Below are positions 55,142-64,000 of a DNA stretch of 64,000 nucleotides, piece by piece. A program made the position numbers and the translations under genes. Under the pieces are notes generated by a model. That model made no database searches. It saw only the letters and a list, made by a program, of their open reading frames with translations, and was not told the origin of the DNA. Where the stretch lies: positions 309,437-373,436 of the forward strand of contig DIWF01000027.1 in the NCBI GenBank assembly GCA_002422545.1, read 5' to 3'. Source of the DNA: Firmicutes bacterium UBA6113. Lineage in GTDB: Bacteria > Bacillota > Clostridia > Tissierellales > Sedimentibacteraceae. Numbering within the stretch: position 1 is the first letter of the stretch; each line of letters begins with the position of its first letter.

Positions 55142-55906
55142 TTATTCTTCTATTGCTGTTTCTTCAACTTTTTCAAGTTCTTCATCAGATACTTCATCTT
55201 CAACTTCTTCTTCAGTCAACTGAACGCCTTGTCTTCCTTCAAGGATAGCATCAGCAATTGTTGCTGTTAAAAGTTTTACGGCTCTGATAGCATCATCATT
55301 TCCAGGGATTACATAGTCTACTTCATCAGGGTCGCAGTTAGTGTCAACTATTGCAACAACTGGTATTCCCAATATTTTAGCTTCCTGAACAGCAATTCTT
55401 TCTTTTCTAGGGTCAACTATGAACAATGCTCCCGGAAGTTTTTCCATGTTCTTGATTCCGCCTAAGAATTTTTCAAGTCTTTCAGCTTCACCTTTCAATT
55501 TTATAACTTCTTTCTTAGTTAAAAGAGCAAATGTTCCGTCTTCTTCCATTTTCTTCAACTCATTGAGTCTGTCAATTCTTTTTCTGATTGTCTGATAGTT
55601 TGTAAGCATACCACCAAGCCATCTTTGGCTTACAAAGTGCATTCCGCATCTTGCAGCTTCTGATTTGGTTGATTCCTGAGCTTGTTTTTTTGTTCCAACG
55701 AACAATACTTCTTCTCCGCTTGAAACAACTTCTTTAACAAAGTTGTAAGCTTCGTCTACTTTATCGCTTGTTTTCTGTAAGTCGATTATGTAGATACCGT
55801 TTCTTTCTGTAAAAATGTACTCTGCCATTTTAGGGTTCCATCTTCTTGTCTGATGACCAAAGTGAACTCCTGCTTCCAGCAATTTTTTCATGCTAATTAT
55901 TGCCAT
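55142..55906 (-). CDS. rpsB: 30S ribosomal protein S2
   Basis: 254 aa. S2 binds the 30S head-body junction. [22 protein letters not shown] and [16 protein letters not shown] are typical. The ATG at 55906 follows AAGGAGGAAAAAATA; the longer in-frame start at 55969 would read through this site. The C-terminal tail is rich in Glu. It is the first gene of the rpsB-tsf-pyrH-frr operon. Confidence 0.98.
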   Translation of the reverse strand: MAIISMKKLLEAGVHFGHQTRRWNPKMAEYIFTERNGIYIIDLQKTSDKVDEAYNFVKEVVSSGEEVLFVGTKKQAQESTKSEAARCGMHFVSQRWLGGMLTNYQTIRKRIDRLNELKKMEEDGTFALLTKKEVIKLKGEAERLEKFLGGIKNMEKLPGALFIVDPRKERIAVQEAKILGIPVVAIVDTNCDPDEVDYVIPGNDDAIRAVKLLTATIADAILEGRQGVQLTEEEVEDEVSDEELEKVEETAIEE

Positions 55907-56007
55907 TATTTTTTCCTCCTTTTGTTTTACCTCCAGAAATATCATCTCATGCAGAAGACCTTTCGGCACAACTCCCGCATAATCTAAATCTGTGCGTAAT
56001 TATGTTT

Positions 56008-56036
56008 AGTATAACACAGCCATTTTTCAATTGCAA
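56008..56036 (-). promoter_or_regulatory. Promoter of rpsB
   Basis: TTGCAA (56036-56031 on the minus strand), 17-nt spacer, TATACT (56013-56008). It gives a leader of about 95 nt before rpsB, which may hold an autoregulatory fold; I could not define one. Confidence 0.7.
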
Positions 56037-56098
56037 CAACAAATTGTAAATTAATTGCAGAATTTATTCAAAGCTGCATAAAGTCAAATTATGAAAAT

Positions 56099-58294
56099 TT
56101 ATTCTTCAGTCTTTCCGCATTTTTTATTGATGCATGTTGGTTTGTCGTCTTTCATAACCATCATCTCGCCGCATACAGGACATTTTTCATTTGTAGGTTC
56201 AAGCCATGACATGAAATTGCACTGCGGATAATTTGTGCATCCAAAAAACCTTCTTCCGGCCTTGGAAAACTTCACTGCAATCTTACCATTACACTTTGGA
56301 CAGCCCACGTCGATTGTTTTTACTATAGGCTTTGTGGTCTTGCAGCTAGGATAGTTGGAGCATGCTAGAAACTCACCATATCTTCCTTTTCTCTTCAGCA
56401 TTTTAGCTCCGCACACTTCGCAAACTTCATCTGTTTCCTCAACAGCATCTTTGCCTCCCAGAGGTTTTGTATTCTTACACTCCGGATAGTTAGGGCATGC
56501 TAAAAATTTACCGTACCTTCCCTTTTTAATAACCATGAAGGCACCGCAGTTCTCGCACTGTACGTCGCTGACTTCATCCTTAATTTCAACTTCTTCCATT
56601 TCCTTTTCGGCAACGTCAAGTTCTTCTTTGAAATCCTTGTAAAATTCATTTATTACTTCATGCCATTCAACCTTGCCGGAAGCAACTTCATCAAGCATGT
56701 TTTCCATCTCAGCTGTAAATTTTTCGTTTATTACCTTGGAAAAATACTTTTCCATCATTTCCGTAACAAGAAATCCCATGTCTGTAGGGAAAAGATTGCC
56801 TTTGTCCTTGACGATGTATTCTCTGCTTGTTATGGTTGTTATTGTAGGAGCGTATGTGCTGGGCCTTCCTATTCCTCTTTCTTCAAGATCCTTTATAAGG
56901 CTTGCTTCCGTATATCTTGCAGGCGGCTGCGTGAAGTGCTGCTCGGGATCTATCTGGCTAATTTCTAACATCTCACCCTTTTCAACTTCCGGAAGAAGCT
57001 TACTTTCGGCATCATCAGAATATTTGTAGACTGTTTTGTACCCGTCAAAAATCAATATTTTACCGCTTGCTTCAAAAATATTTCCATTTCCGTCTAAAAG
57101 CACCTTTGTGACATCATATTCAGCATCAGTCATCTGGCATGCAACAAATCTTTTCCATATGAGGCTGTACAGCTTGTATTGGTCTGCTGAAAGGCTGTCC
57201 TTGATGTGATCAGGATTTTTGTTTACATATGTTGGCCTTATGGCTTCATGAGCATCCTGAACCTTGTTTTCATTTTTCTTTGCCTTTGTGAACACCCTGT
57301 TCATGTAGTATTTTTCACCGAAATTTGTAAGGATGTAGTCCTTGACCATGGACACAGCTTCGTCAGAGAGTCTGAATGAGTCAGTCCTTATATAAGTAAC
57401 CAAACCTACACTTCCTTCTCCCTTGATGTTGATTCCCTCATAGAGCTGCTGGGCAATCATCATTGTCTTCTTGGCAGGGAAATTAAGCCTTCTGTTTGCT
57501 TCCTGCTGCAGGGTGCTTGTTGTAAAAGGAGTGCTTGGCTTTGAATAGCTCTTTGTTTTTTCAGTTTTATAGACGGATATTTTTTCTTTATCCATACTTT
57601 TAATGATTTCTTTTACTTCATCTTCATTTTTGATTTTTACTTTGCTTAACTTATCATTTTTAATAATTCCTGCATACTTGGCAATAAACTTCTTTTTGTT
57701 TTTTTTCACTTCAAGTTCCAAAGTCCAGTATTCTTCAGGAACAAAATCCATTATTTCTCTTTCTCTGTCTATTACAAGCTTCAATGCAACAGACTGTACT
57801 CTACCGGCGCTCAATCCCTTTTCTATCTTTTTCCACAACAGAGGGCTTATGTTATAACCAACCAATCTGTCAAGAATTCTTCTGGCCTGCTGAGCGTCAA
57901 CAAGGTCAATATTTATTTTCCTCGGATTTTTGCTTGCTTTTTTAATGGCTTCTTTAGTAATTTCATTGAACTCTACTCTTATATCCTTGCTTTCATCAAG
58001 ATTGAGTATCTTAGCCAGATGCCATGAAATTGCTTCGCCTTCTCGGTCAGGGTCCGTTGCAAGATAAACATTGTCTGCTTTTTTTGCTTCCTTTTTTAGT
58101 TCCTTTATGACATCCCCTTTACCTCTTATGGTAATATAGTTTGGTTCAAAATTATTATCAACATCAATGCCAAGCTTGCTTTTGGGCAAATCTCTCACAT
58201 GACCAACCGAAGCTTTAACAGTATAGTTTTTTCCTAGAAATTTAGCAATTGTCTTTGCTTTTGCCGGAGATTCAACTATCAACAAATTATTCAT
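56099..58294 (-). CDS. topA: DNA topoisomerase I
   Basis: 731 aa type IA enzyme that relaxes negative supercoils. The Toprim motif LIVESPAKAKTIAKFLG starts the protein and TDPDREGEAISWHL follows. The active Tyr is in VTYIRTDS near residue 305. Four C-terminal Cys4 zinc-ribbon units are seen: CENCG...CPNYPEC, CEVCG...CSNYPSC, CPKCN...CTNYPQC and a shorter CPVCG...CINKKC. It follows dprA and comM on the same strand, as in Bacillus, but a terminator and 240 nt separate it. Confidence 0.97.
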   Translation of the reverse strand: MNNLLIVESPAKAKTIAKFLGKNYTVKASVGHVRDLPKSKLGIDVDNNFEPNYITIRGKGDVIKELKKEAKKADNVYLATDPDREGEAISWHLAKILNLDESKDIRVEFNEITKEAIKKASKNPRKINIDLVDAQQARRILDRLVGYNISPLLWKKIEKGLSAGRVQSVALKLVIDREREIMDFVPEEYWTLELEVKKNKKKFIAKYAGIIKNDKLSKVKIKNEDEVKEIIKSMDKEKISVYKTEKTKSYSKPSTPFTTSTLQQEANRRLNFPAKKTMMIAQQLYEGINIKGEGSVGLVTYIRTDSFRLSDEAVSMVKDYILTNFGEKYYMNRVFTKAKKNENKVQDAHEAIRPTYVNKNPDHIKDSLSADQYKLYSLIWKRFVACQMTDAEYDVTKVLLDGNGNIFEASGKILIFDGYKTVYKYSDDAESKLLPEVEKGEMLEISQIDPEQHFTQPPARYTEASLIKDLEERGIGRPSTYAPTITTITSREYIVKDKGNLFPTDMGFLVTEMMEKYFSKVINEKFTAEMENMLDEVASGKVEWHEVINEFYKDFKEELDVAEKEMEEVEIKDEVSDVQCENCGAFMVIKKGRYGKFLACPNYPECKNTKPLGGKDAVEETDEVCEVCGAKMLKRKGRYGEFLACSNYPSCKTTKPIVKTIDVGCPKCNGKIAVKFSKAGRRFFGCTNYPQCNFMSWLEPTNEKCPVCGEMMVMKDDKPTCINKKCGKTEE

Positions 58295-58482
58295 TTTTCC
58301 TCCAATACCTCGTATACGTTTAATTTTAACAATAATTACCGTATAATTCTATTATAACATATAATAGATTTTTTTATTTGTCAATAGCTTATCAATTAAG
58401 CAAAAACCTCACCAATTTTTATTATAATTAAAAAATATACCATAATTTAAAGATATATATTCATGGTCATAAAGTATTACAT

Positions 58483-58504
58483 AAAAAAAGCCGAAATAAT
58501 CGGC
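58483..58504 (-). terminator. Terminator of the comM-dprA operon
   Basis: GCCGA (58490-58494), AATAA loop, TCGGC (58500-58504); seven T follow on the minus strand. Between it and topA (58295-58482) I see only AT-rich DNA, presumably the topA promoter. Confidence 0.88.
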
Positions 58505-58533
58505 AGTTGAAAAATTACAATACAAGCTATGTT

Positions 58534-59634
58534 TTATTGATTAAGGGCAAATCTGTTGCCTGAAATCTGAACAATTTTTCCTTTCATTTCAAGGAAAGTA
58601 AGAAAGCTTAACAATATGGGAACATCCAATCCGGTTTTGGCTGCGATTTCATAAACAGTATTATTTCCTGACAAAAGGCACTCAATGATTTTCATTTCAT
58701 CACTGCTCAAAGATTTTAAATCTATGTTCTTATTTTTCGCGGATTTTTCTTTAAGCATTGGAATTTCTTCTATTATATCATTCAAAGTTGTTGTAATTTT
58801 AGCTCCGTCTCTGATTAAGGCATTTGTTCCCTTGCTGTAAATGCTGTCAATGTTTCCGGGAACAGCAAATATTTCTCTCCCCTGGTCTGCCGCATGCCCT
58901 GCTGTTATTAATGTTCCACTTCTTTCCTGTGCTTCAATCACCAGGACTCCATGAGATAATCCACTTATGATGCGGTTTCTGTCATGAAAATTGTTTGGCA
59001 TGGGCTGCATGCCGAAAGGGTATTCCGTAATTACAGCTCCGTCCCTTTCAGCAATTTCATTGTACAGTTGCTCATTGATTTTGGGATAGACAACATCTAT
59101 TCCGCAGCCTATGACACCTATTGTTTTTGCACCGCTCTTCAGGGCTGTTTTGTGTGACACTGCATCAATGCCTGCAGCAAGGCCGCTTACTATGTTAACT
59201 CCAAGCTCGGAAAGTTCCCTGGTGAATTTTTCAGCCGCCCATTTGCCGTAACTTGTTGCCTTTCTGGAGCCTACAACTGCTATTGACAGATTGTCGATGT
59301 TGTTTATGCTTCCCCTGCAATACAATATGTGCGGGGGTAATGTTATTTCTTTTAGCATTATAGGGTAATCTTCATCAAAAATTGTAACTACAAATGCATT
59401 ATGTTTGTATAATTTTTTAAGCATGAGTTCTTCAAAGCTGTCTTTTGTTTTTGAAAGTTCTATTATTATATCTTCCTTAAGCTGCAAGTTTCTTTTTTCC
59501 GACTCAAAATTATCCCACAGGTATGTCGTGTTTCCCTCAAAGTAATCCAGTAATTTCTCAATTTTACCGTTTGATATCCCGCGAACAGAATTTAACCAGC
59601 CTATGGTTTTTTGGTTTATGTTCAATCTTTCCAT
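58534..59634 (-). CDS. dprA: DNA processing protein DprA
   Basis: 366 aa. DprA loads RecA on to incoming single strands during transformation and protects them. The Rossmann-like core has SIAVVGSRKATSYGKW, GLAAGIDAVSHKTAL and VPGNIDSIYSKGTNALIRDGA, all family hallmarks. A C-terminal winged-helix part (about 295-366) is also present. It lies 2 nt after comM. GGAGG precedes the ATG. Confidence 0.96.
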   Translation of the reverse strand: MERLNINQKTIGWLNSVRGISNGKIEKLLDYFEGNTTYLWDNFESEKRNLQLKEDIIIELSKTKDSFEELMLKKLYKHNAFVVTIFDEDYPIMLKEITLPPHILYCRGSINNIDNLSIAVVGSRKATSYGKWAAEKFTRELSELGVNIVSGLAAGIDAVSHKTALKSGAKTIGVIGCGIDVVYPKINEQLYNEIAERDGAVITEYPFGMQPMPNNFHDRNRIISGLSHGVLVIEAQERSGTLITAGHAADQGREIFAVPGNIDSIYSKGTNALIRDGAKITTTLNDIIEEIPMLKEKSAKNKNIDLKSLSSDEMKIIECLLSGNNTVYEIAAKTGLDVPILLSFLTFLEMKGKIVQISGNRFALNQ

Positions 59635-59636
59635 TA

Positions 59637-61163
59637 TTACCTCCAGTATTTTCTGTCAAGGTTTCTATACTGAATTGCTTCTGCCACATGGACGGTCTTT
59701 ATATCTTCACAACCTTCCAAGTCAGCAATTGTTCTTGCCACCTTCAATATTTTGTTGTATGCCCTGGCACTTAAACCAAGCCTTTCAAAGGCACTTTTCA
59801 GAATGTTTTCTGATTCTGCGTTTGTTTTGCAGTATTTTGAAATGTATTTTCCTGAAAGCTCGGAATTTGTTATGATACCAATTTCCTTGTACCTTTCCTT
59901 TTGAACGTTGCGGGCCATTATTATTCTTTTTTTGATTTCAGCGGAAGATTCCTCTTCATTTGTGTTTTTCAAATCTTCATATTTTACCGGAGAAACTTCA
60001 ACCTGTATGTCGATGCGGTTTAATAAGGGACCAGAAATTTTTCCGAGATATTTGTCAATCTGGCTTTGAGTGCAGGTGCATTCATGGTATGGATCATTCA
60101 AAAAACCACAAAAACACGGGTTCATTGCTGCCACAAGCATGAATTTGGCAGGAAATGTAAAGGAGCCATTGGCCCTTGATATGGAAATTTTCCCGTCTTC
60201 CATGGGCTGTCTTAAAACTTCCAGCACATTTTTGGGAAACTCGGGTATTTCATCGAGAAACAAGACTCCGTAGTGAGCCAGGGACACTTCTCCAGGGCTT
60301 GGCTTCGAACCTCCTCCAGCCATTGCAACTCGTGATGAGGTGTGGTGAGGTGAACGGAAAGGTCTTTTCCTTATGAGGCCTTTGCCAGACAACAAACCGG
60401 ATATGCTGTATATTTTTGTAACTTCAAGGGACTCTTCAAATGTTAAATCAGGAAGTATGGTTGGAATCCTTCTAGCAATCATAGTCTTGCCCGAGCCCGG
60501 TGATCCGAGGAGAAGAACATTGTGCATTCCTGCTGCTGCAATTTCAACTGCCCTTTTCATGGCAGGCTGTCCCTTTATTTCCGAAAAATCTTCATTGAAA
60601 ACTTCCCATTGCTTAAATTTTTCATATTCATTTCTGTATGGATCTATTTCAATTTCTTTGTTAAGATATTCAACCAATCTGTTTAAGTTATTGACTGGCA
60701 CGACTTCGATTCCTTCTATTGTACCGCATTCTTCCTTGTTGTCTTCAGGAATTATTATTCTTTCAAAATGATTGTTCCGCATGGAAATTACCATGGGCAG
60801 TGCGCCTTCTACAGCGGTGATTTTTCCGTCCAGAGACAATTCTCCTATTATGATTGTATTATTACCGATATTTTCTTTTATAACTTTGTTGGCTGCAAGA
60901 ATTCCCACAGCAATAGGAAGGTCAATCTGACTTCCTTCCTTTTTCAAATTTGCAGGAGCAAGATTCACGGTAATCCTGCTTACAGGAAAACTGTATCCAC
61001 TGTTCTTCACTGCAGAACGAACTCTTTCCTTAGATTCCTTAATTGAAATATCAGGAAGTCCCACAATGCTAAAATTCGGAAGTCCTCCTGATAAATCCGT
61101 TTCAACATCAATTTCATATCCTTCAAGTCCGTACAAAACACAGGTCTTAATTTTCGAAAGCAT
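59637..61163 (-). CDS. comM: ComM/YifB family Mg-chelatase-like ATPase
   Basis: About 508 aa AAA+ protein. ComM is a helicase that widens branches during natural transformation in Gram-negatives; YifB is the general name. The N-terminal Lon-protease-like domain (LEGYEIDVETDLSGGLPNFSIVGLPD as a region) is followed by Walker A GSPGSGKTMIARR near residue 215, Walker B FLDEIPEF, and a C-terminal chelatase-like part. The ATG at 61163 follows TTGGAGG; the TTG at 61175 overlaps that site. It forms an operon with dprA. Confidence 0.93.
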   Translation of the reverse strand: MLSKIKTCVLYGLEGYEIDVETDLSGGLPNFSIVGLPDISIKESKERVRSAVKNSGYSFPVSRITVNLAPANLKKEGSQIDLPIAVGILAANKVIKENIGNNTIIIGELSLDGKITAVEGALPMVISMRNNHFERIIIPEDNKEECGTIEGIEVVPVNNLNRLVEYLNKEIEIDPYRNEYEKFKQWEVFNEDFSEIKGQPAMKRAVEIAAAGMHNVLLLGSPGSGKTMIARRIPTILPDLTFEESLEVTKIYSISGLLSGKGLIRKRPFRSPHHTSSRVAMAGGGSKPSPGEVSLAHYGVLFLDEIPEFPKNVLEVLRQPMEDGKISISRANGSFTFPAKFMLVAAMNPCFCGFLNDPYHECTCTQSQIDKYLGKISGPLLNRIDIQVEVSPVKYEDLKNTNEEESSAEIKKRIIMARNVQKERYKEIGIITNSELSGKYISKYCKTNAESENILKSAFERLGLSARAYNKILKVARTIADLEGCEDIKTVHVAEAIQYRNLDRKYWR

Positions 61164-61224
61164 AATTACCTCCAATTTTTTGCCGAATCAAATTATGCAA
61201 TATCCGGCTGAGTAATCTAGATAG

Positions 61225-62478
61225 CTATCTTAAGACTATTTTGTCTGGAAATGCTTCCTTTCTTGAAACATTCCACATCTTGTCGATGTATTCTCTTGTG
61301 TAAAATTGTTCTATAATATGATACCAGTATGAAGATTTTGGAGTAAGTTCATAGCAGTCCTTCTTTTTAACTAAAAGACCTAATTTTTCAGCCAGTAAAA
61401 GTTCAATGCCAAACATCTTATCAAGGGATTCTCCAATCATTTTTTCAAATTTCTGAATGTCAATTTTAAGAGAGTAAGCGCTCCAGAACAAATAATATAC
61501 TGCTCTTTGCCTTTTTGTGAAATATAGAGTCACTGAGGACGGAAGTATGCCGTTGTTTAATCTTTTAATGTATTCAGCAATTGAAAAAGTGTTTATTTTG
61601 AAAGTGTTACTCAAAAGTGTAGCTGCTGACACTCCAAAACCAAGAAAATTATCCCTTGTAACAGAAGAATATCGTTTTGTTCCCTGTCTCGCAAACGTCC
61701 ACACAGAAGTCCTTTCTATATTAATATTGCCGCAGTACTCCGTAAGTTTATTAAGCATCTTCTTTTTTGTTTTTTCCGGCATTGGCTTGCAACTGTTGTC
61801 TGCAAAAGTAAAATCAATGAAAGGATATGTTGAAACCTGAGTGGCTCCGTTATCAAATGCAGTCTTAATGTCTTTCAGCAAAATTTTGTCCGTCTGTCCT
61901 GGAATGGCAAAAATCAAGTCAACATCAACAACATCAAATTCATAACTTTTAACGAGATTAAGCTTTTCTTCAAAACGATCATTTTTTCTTCCAAGATTGT
62001 GCAGGCACTTTTCGTCAAAAGACTGAATTCCTACGCTTACCATATTTATTCCAAGTTTCTTTAATTTATCGAGATTTGTTTCTTTAATATCTTCCGGATG
62101 AAGTTCAATGCCTATGCCACCTTCAATGATGAAATAGTTTTTAAGTTTGTCGATAATTTCCTTCATGTCATCTATCATCAGAGCAGGAGTACCTCCGCCG
62201 AAATACAAGCTAGCAGCATGTTTTTTTTCCTTTAGGTTTCTGCACACAAGGTCTATTTCCTTAAGTAGTGCTGTTTTGTAAGATTCTGCCTTATAGTTGT
62301 CATATACTTCCTTGAAATATGGACAGAACCTGCAGATACTTCTGCAAAATGGAATGTGAACATAAAGTCCCATGTCTTCAAGAGATTCAAATTTAAGTTT
62401 GTTTTCGTTTCTTCCCGTAAAAACAAACGGTTTGAATGAACGTGTCAAAATAATTCTGAGCATTGATGTTATAAGCAT
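61225..62478 (-). CDS. HemN-like radical SAM protein (coproporphyrinogen dehydrogenase family)
   Basis: About 417 aa. The radical SAM cysteines are in PFCRSICRFCPYF, and YFGGGTPALM and SVGIQSFDEKCLHNLGR are HemN/HemW motifs. The extra residues needed for true oxygen-independent coproporphyrinogen oxidase cannot be judged by eye, and HemW-like or methyltransferase-like roles are also possible. The ATG at 62478 follows AGGAGGTGCTT. It is not with other heme genes. The C-terminal 130 residues look like a winged-helix domain. Confidence 0.83.
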   Translation of the reverse strand: MLITSMLRIILTRSFKPFVFTGRNENKLKFESLEDMGLYVHIPFCRSICRFCPYFKEVYDNYKAESYKTALLKEIDLVCRNLKEKKHAASLYFGGGTPALMIDDMKEIIDKLKNYFIIEGGIGIELHPEDIKETNLDKLKKLGINMVSVGIQSFDEKCLHNLGRKNDRFEEKLNLVKSYEFDVVDVDLIFAIPGQTDKILLKDIKTAFDNGATQVSTYPFIDFTFADNSCKPMPEKTKKKMLNKLTEYCGNINIERTSVWTFARQGTKRYSSVTRDNFLGFGVSAATLLSNTFKINTFSIAEYIKRLNNGILPSSVTLYFTKRQRAVYYLFWSAYSLKIDIQKFEKMIGESLDKMFGIELLLAEKLGLLVKKKDCYELTPKSSYWYHIIEQFYTREYIDKMWNVSRKEAFPDKIVLR

Positions 62479-62731
62479 AAGCACCTCCTGAACTATAATT
62501 ATTATATACCCTTGTACAGACGACTTAACCACATGATTGTATTATATAAATATTATATTTTTTCATTTTTGTTATATTTTTTAGCATTTTCAGCAGCTTT
62601 ATCATCCCTTATTTCGGCATTTTTCCCTTTTTTAAAACATTGCATTTAAATACTGCAGTATCATTTTTTTTTAATATTTTTTCTGTTTTGAACAAATACT
62701 AATTTAAATACTTTTGAAAGGAATTAATTTT

Positions 62732-62935
62732 ATGAATAAGGTTCATTATAACGTAGACAGACTTCAAAATGCTGAAATGAAGACACAGGTAAAAAACGCC
62801 CTGAGCGAAATTCCTGGTGTTAAAATGATAAATATTGATATTGGAAGAGGATCCATAGAAGTTGGATATGGAGATATTGCAGAAGAAAGCACAATCAGGC
62901 AGCGCATTGAACAAACAGGCTGCAAAATAAAATAA
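62732..62935 (+). CDS. Small HMA-fold protein without the metal-binding CxxC
   Basis: 67 aa. The pattern VKNALSEIPGVKMINIDIGRGSIEVGY with a late RQRIEQTGCKI matches the beta-alpha-beta-beta-alpha-beta heavy-metal-associated fold. The CxxC pair in the first loop is absent (NVDRLQNAEMKTQ in that place), so ordinary copper binding is unlikely. I use the ATG at 62732 behind GAAAGGA. A terminator-like hairpin starts at the stop codon. Function unknown. Confidence 0.78.
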   Translation: MNKVHYNVDRLQNAEMKTQVKNALSEIPGVKMINIDIGRGSIEVGYGDIAEESTIRQRIEQTGCKIK

Positions 62936-62953
62936 AGACCCTTCAAGGGTCTT
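62935..62953 (+). terminator. Hairpin at the end of the HMA-like gene
   Basis: AAGACCC (62935-62941) pairs with GGGTCTT (62947-62953); the T-rich stretch behind it is broken, so termination strength is uncertain. Confidence 0.6.
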
Positions 62954-63014
62954 CAACTTTATTTTCTTAATTTAAGCTCGATATTTTTGTCTTTGTATTC
63001 TTTCATATGTTCAC

Positions 63015-63383
63015 CTATTTCTTTTTAGCCTCATGTTTTTTTCTGTTTTCTTCAGTTCTGAATTTTACTATCCTTGCTATGAGCTCATAGGGTAAAGGCC
63101 GATCAATTGGAAACTGAACAGCACCCTTTGACATCTTGTATGCGGAAAGCTCTTCCTTGAACATATCTATGCCACTTGGGGTAGGATAAAAACCAATATG
63201 GTTTTTAAATGCTGCAAAATGAACAAGATTTCCATGCAGTTCAAAAGTTGGCATCCCATAGCTTATTTTTTCCGCTGCATTGGGAGAAGCTTCTTGTATC
63301 ACTTTTCTTAATTCATTGAGCTTACTTTGTATGTCAGGAGAAAATGTAAGGATATAATTGTCAATTAAAATATTATTTTCCAT
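63015..63383 (-). CDS. DUF1801 (YdhG-like) family protein
   Basis: 122 aa. The stretch SYGMPTFELHGNLVHFAAFKNHIGFYPTPSG is the DUF1801 core, and AVQFPIDRPLPYELIARIVKFRTEEN closes it. Proteins of this family have been proposed to chaperone iron in Bacillus, but the role is not settled. A Lys-rich tail ends the protein. GAGGTGGAGT precedes the ATG, and the gene starts 10 nt after the M18 stop, so they are likely co-transcribed. Confidence 0.85.
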   Translation of the reverse strand: MENNILIDNYILTFSPDIQSKLNELRKVIQEASPNAAEKISYGMPTFELHGNLVHFAAFKNHIGFYPTPSGIDMFKEELSAYKMSKGAVQFPIDRPLPYELIARIVKFRTEENRKKHEAKKK

Positions 63384-63393
63384 ACTCCACCTC

Positions 63394-64000
63394 TTAATTT
63401 GTCACAGACAAAACTCCAGATGACTTTTCTCTAATATGTGAATTAAAAAATTCTCCTGCAGCTTTAATCAAATACAATGTGTCTTTTATGCCGGCAGTTT
63501 CATATGATGAATGCATAGAAAGCTGTGCAAGACCTATATCAACCATGTTTATGCTCACTTTTGATGATGCAATGTTTCCAAGTGTACTTCCTCCTGCAAC
63601 ATCAGAGCGGTTCGTGTAATTCTGGAATGGAACATCTGCTCTTTTGCAGAATTCCTTAAACAAAGCCGAGCTTACAGCGTCTGTGGTATACTTCTGGTTT
63701 GCATTGTGCTTTATTACAATCCCTTCGTTCATGTACACACGGTTAGTGGGATCACTTAATTCAGGATGATTTGGATGAACTGCATGTGCATTGTCAGCTG
63801 AAATCAAAAATGAAGAAGCAAGAGCACAAAGATATTCTTCCCTTGATTTACCAAGATTGTCATTTATTCTATTAAGAACATCCTCCAAAAATGTTGATGC
63901 TGCACCTTGTTTAGTTCCGCTGCCAACTTCTTCATTGTCAAAGCAGCAATAAACGTTGACTGTTTTTGTGTTGCTTCCTCTTAAAAATCCCTGCAGTGTT
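63394..64000 (-). CDS. M18 family aminopeptidase, C-terminal part
   Basis: The frame is open to the right window edge, so only the last about 200 residues are visible. FDNEEVGSGTKQGA contains a metal-binding Glu pair, and ISADNAHAVHPNHPE and SDVAGGSTLGNI are M18 hallmarks; the His near the end (LSMHSSYETAG) binds zinc. M18 enzymes are dodecameric aminopeptidases that remove N-terminal acidic or neutral residues. An internal ATG at 63888 is not the start. Confidence 0.93.
   Translation of the reverse strand, partial: TLQGFLRGSNTKTVNVYCCFDNEEVGSGTKQGAASTFLEDVLNRINDNLGKSREEYLCALASSFLISADNAHAVHPNHPELSDPTNRVYMNEGIVIKHNANQKYTTDAVSSALFKEFCKRADVPFQNYTNRSDVAGGSTLGNIASSKVSINMVDIGLAQLSMHSSYETAGIKDTLYLIKAAGEFFNSHIREKSSGVLSVTN

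Noticed and set aside
55907..55969. N-terminal extension of S2 from an upstream in-frame start
   Set aside because: It reads through the AAGGAGG ribosome binding site and does not look like S2; the normal start gives family length.

Overview
This is a low-GC chromosomal window from a Gram-positive anaerobe of the Clostridia/Tissierellia type. The evidence is AT-rich DNA, strong GGAGG ribosome binding sites, frequent TTG/GTG starts, intrinsic terminators, and Firmicutes gene order (miaB-mutS-mutL-miaA-hfq; rimP-nusA-ylxR-ylxQ-infB-rbfA-nrnA-truB-ribF-rpsO-pnp; rpsB-tsf-pyrH-frr-uppS-cdsA-rseP-ispG; topA-dprA-comM). A Sedimentibacter-like origin is my guess and is not proven by the window. I see no rRNA, tRNA, CRISPR array, transposase or prophage.

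Layout. 1-8.1 kb, plus strand: tRNA modification and mismatch repair operon (miaB 3' part, mutS, mutL, miaA, hfq) plus a YnbB-like PLP enzyme. 8.1-9.2 kb: divergent lexA and a yneA-like LysM cell-division inhibitor share a control region with three LexA-box-like sites, one inside a consensus promoter. recA (28 kb) also has a perfect GAAC-N4-GTTC box, so an SOS regulon is visible. 9.2-11.5 kb: a consensus promoter, a strongly structured leader of about 300 nt with a possible 8-codon leader peptide and a terminator, then a MutS2-like ATPase lacking the Smr nuclease domain. 11.5-13.5 kb: a XerC-like tyrosine recombinase and a gene-free kilobase rich in repeats and palindromes. 13.5-23.4 kb, minus strand: an accessory region with a phosphoesterase, two broken genes, an orphan phosphate-binding-like protein, a cyclophilin lipoprotein, an M48 peptidase-ankyrin fusion, flavoproteins and gamma-glutamyltransferase.

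23.4-46.2 kb, almost all minus strand: purB, rny, recA, pgsA, rimO, ftsK, a ClpP-like tepA, ylmC, dut, an M16 peptidase, pnp, rpsO, and the ribF-to-rimP translation operon. 46.7-48.6 kb, plus strand: a KamA-like radical SAM protein and an MgtC-like membrane protein. 48.6-56 kb, minus: isoprenoid and envelope genes plus rpsB-tsf-pyrH-frr. 56-62.5 kb, minus: topA, dprA, comM and a HemN-like radical SAM protein. The window ends with a small HMA-like protein (plus), a DUF1801 protein and the 3' part of an M18 aminopeptidase (minus).

The best candidate for something undescribed is the leader plus Smr-less MutS2-like gene at 9.23-11.47 kb. Its architecture resembles the ribosome-sensing attenuators seen in front of antibiotic-induced ribosome-protection genes. 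Other unexplained structures are a 30-bp palindrome shaped like a recombinase core site upstream of the xerC-like gene, a three-unit hairpin array with exact 58-bp register between rpsO and pnp, and two MITE-like repeats with conserved arms and swapped palindromic cores. All folds and family assignments were made by eye; no search or folding program was run.
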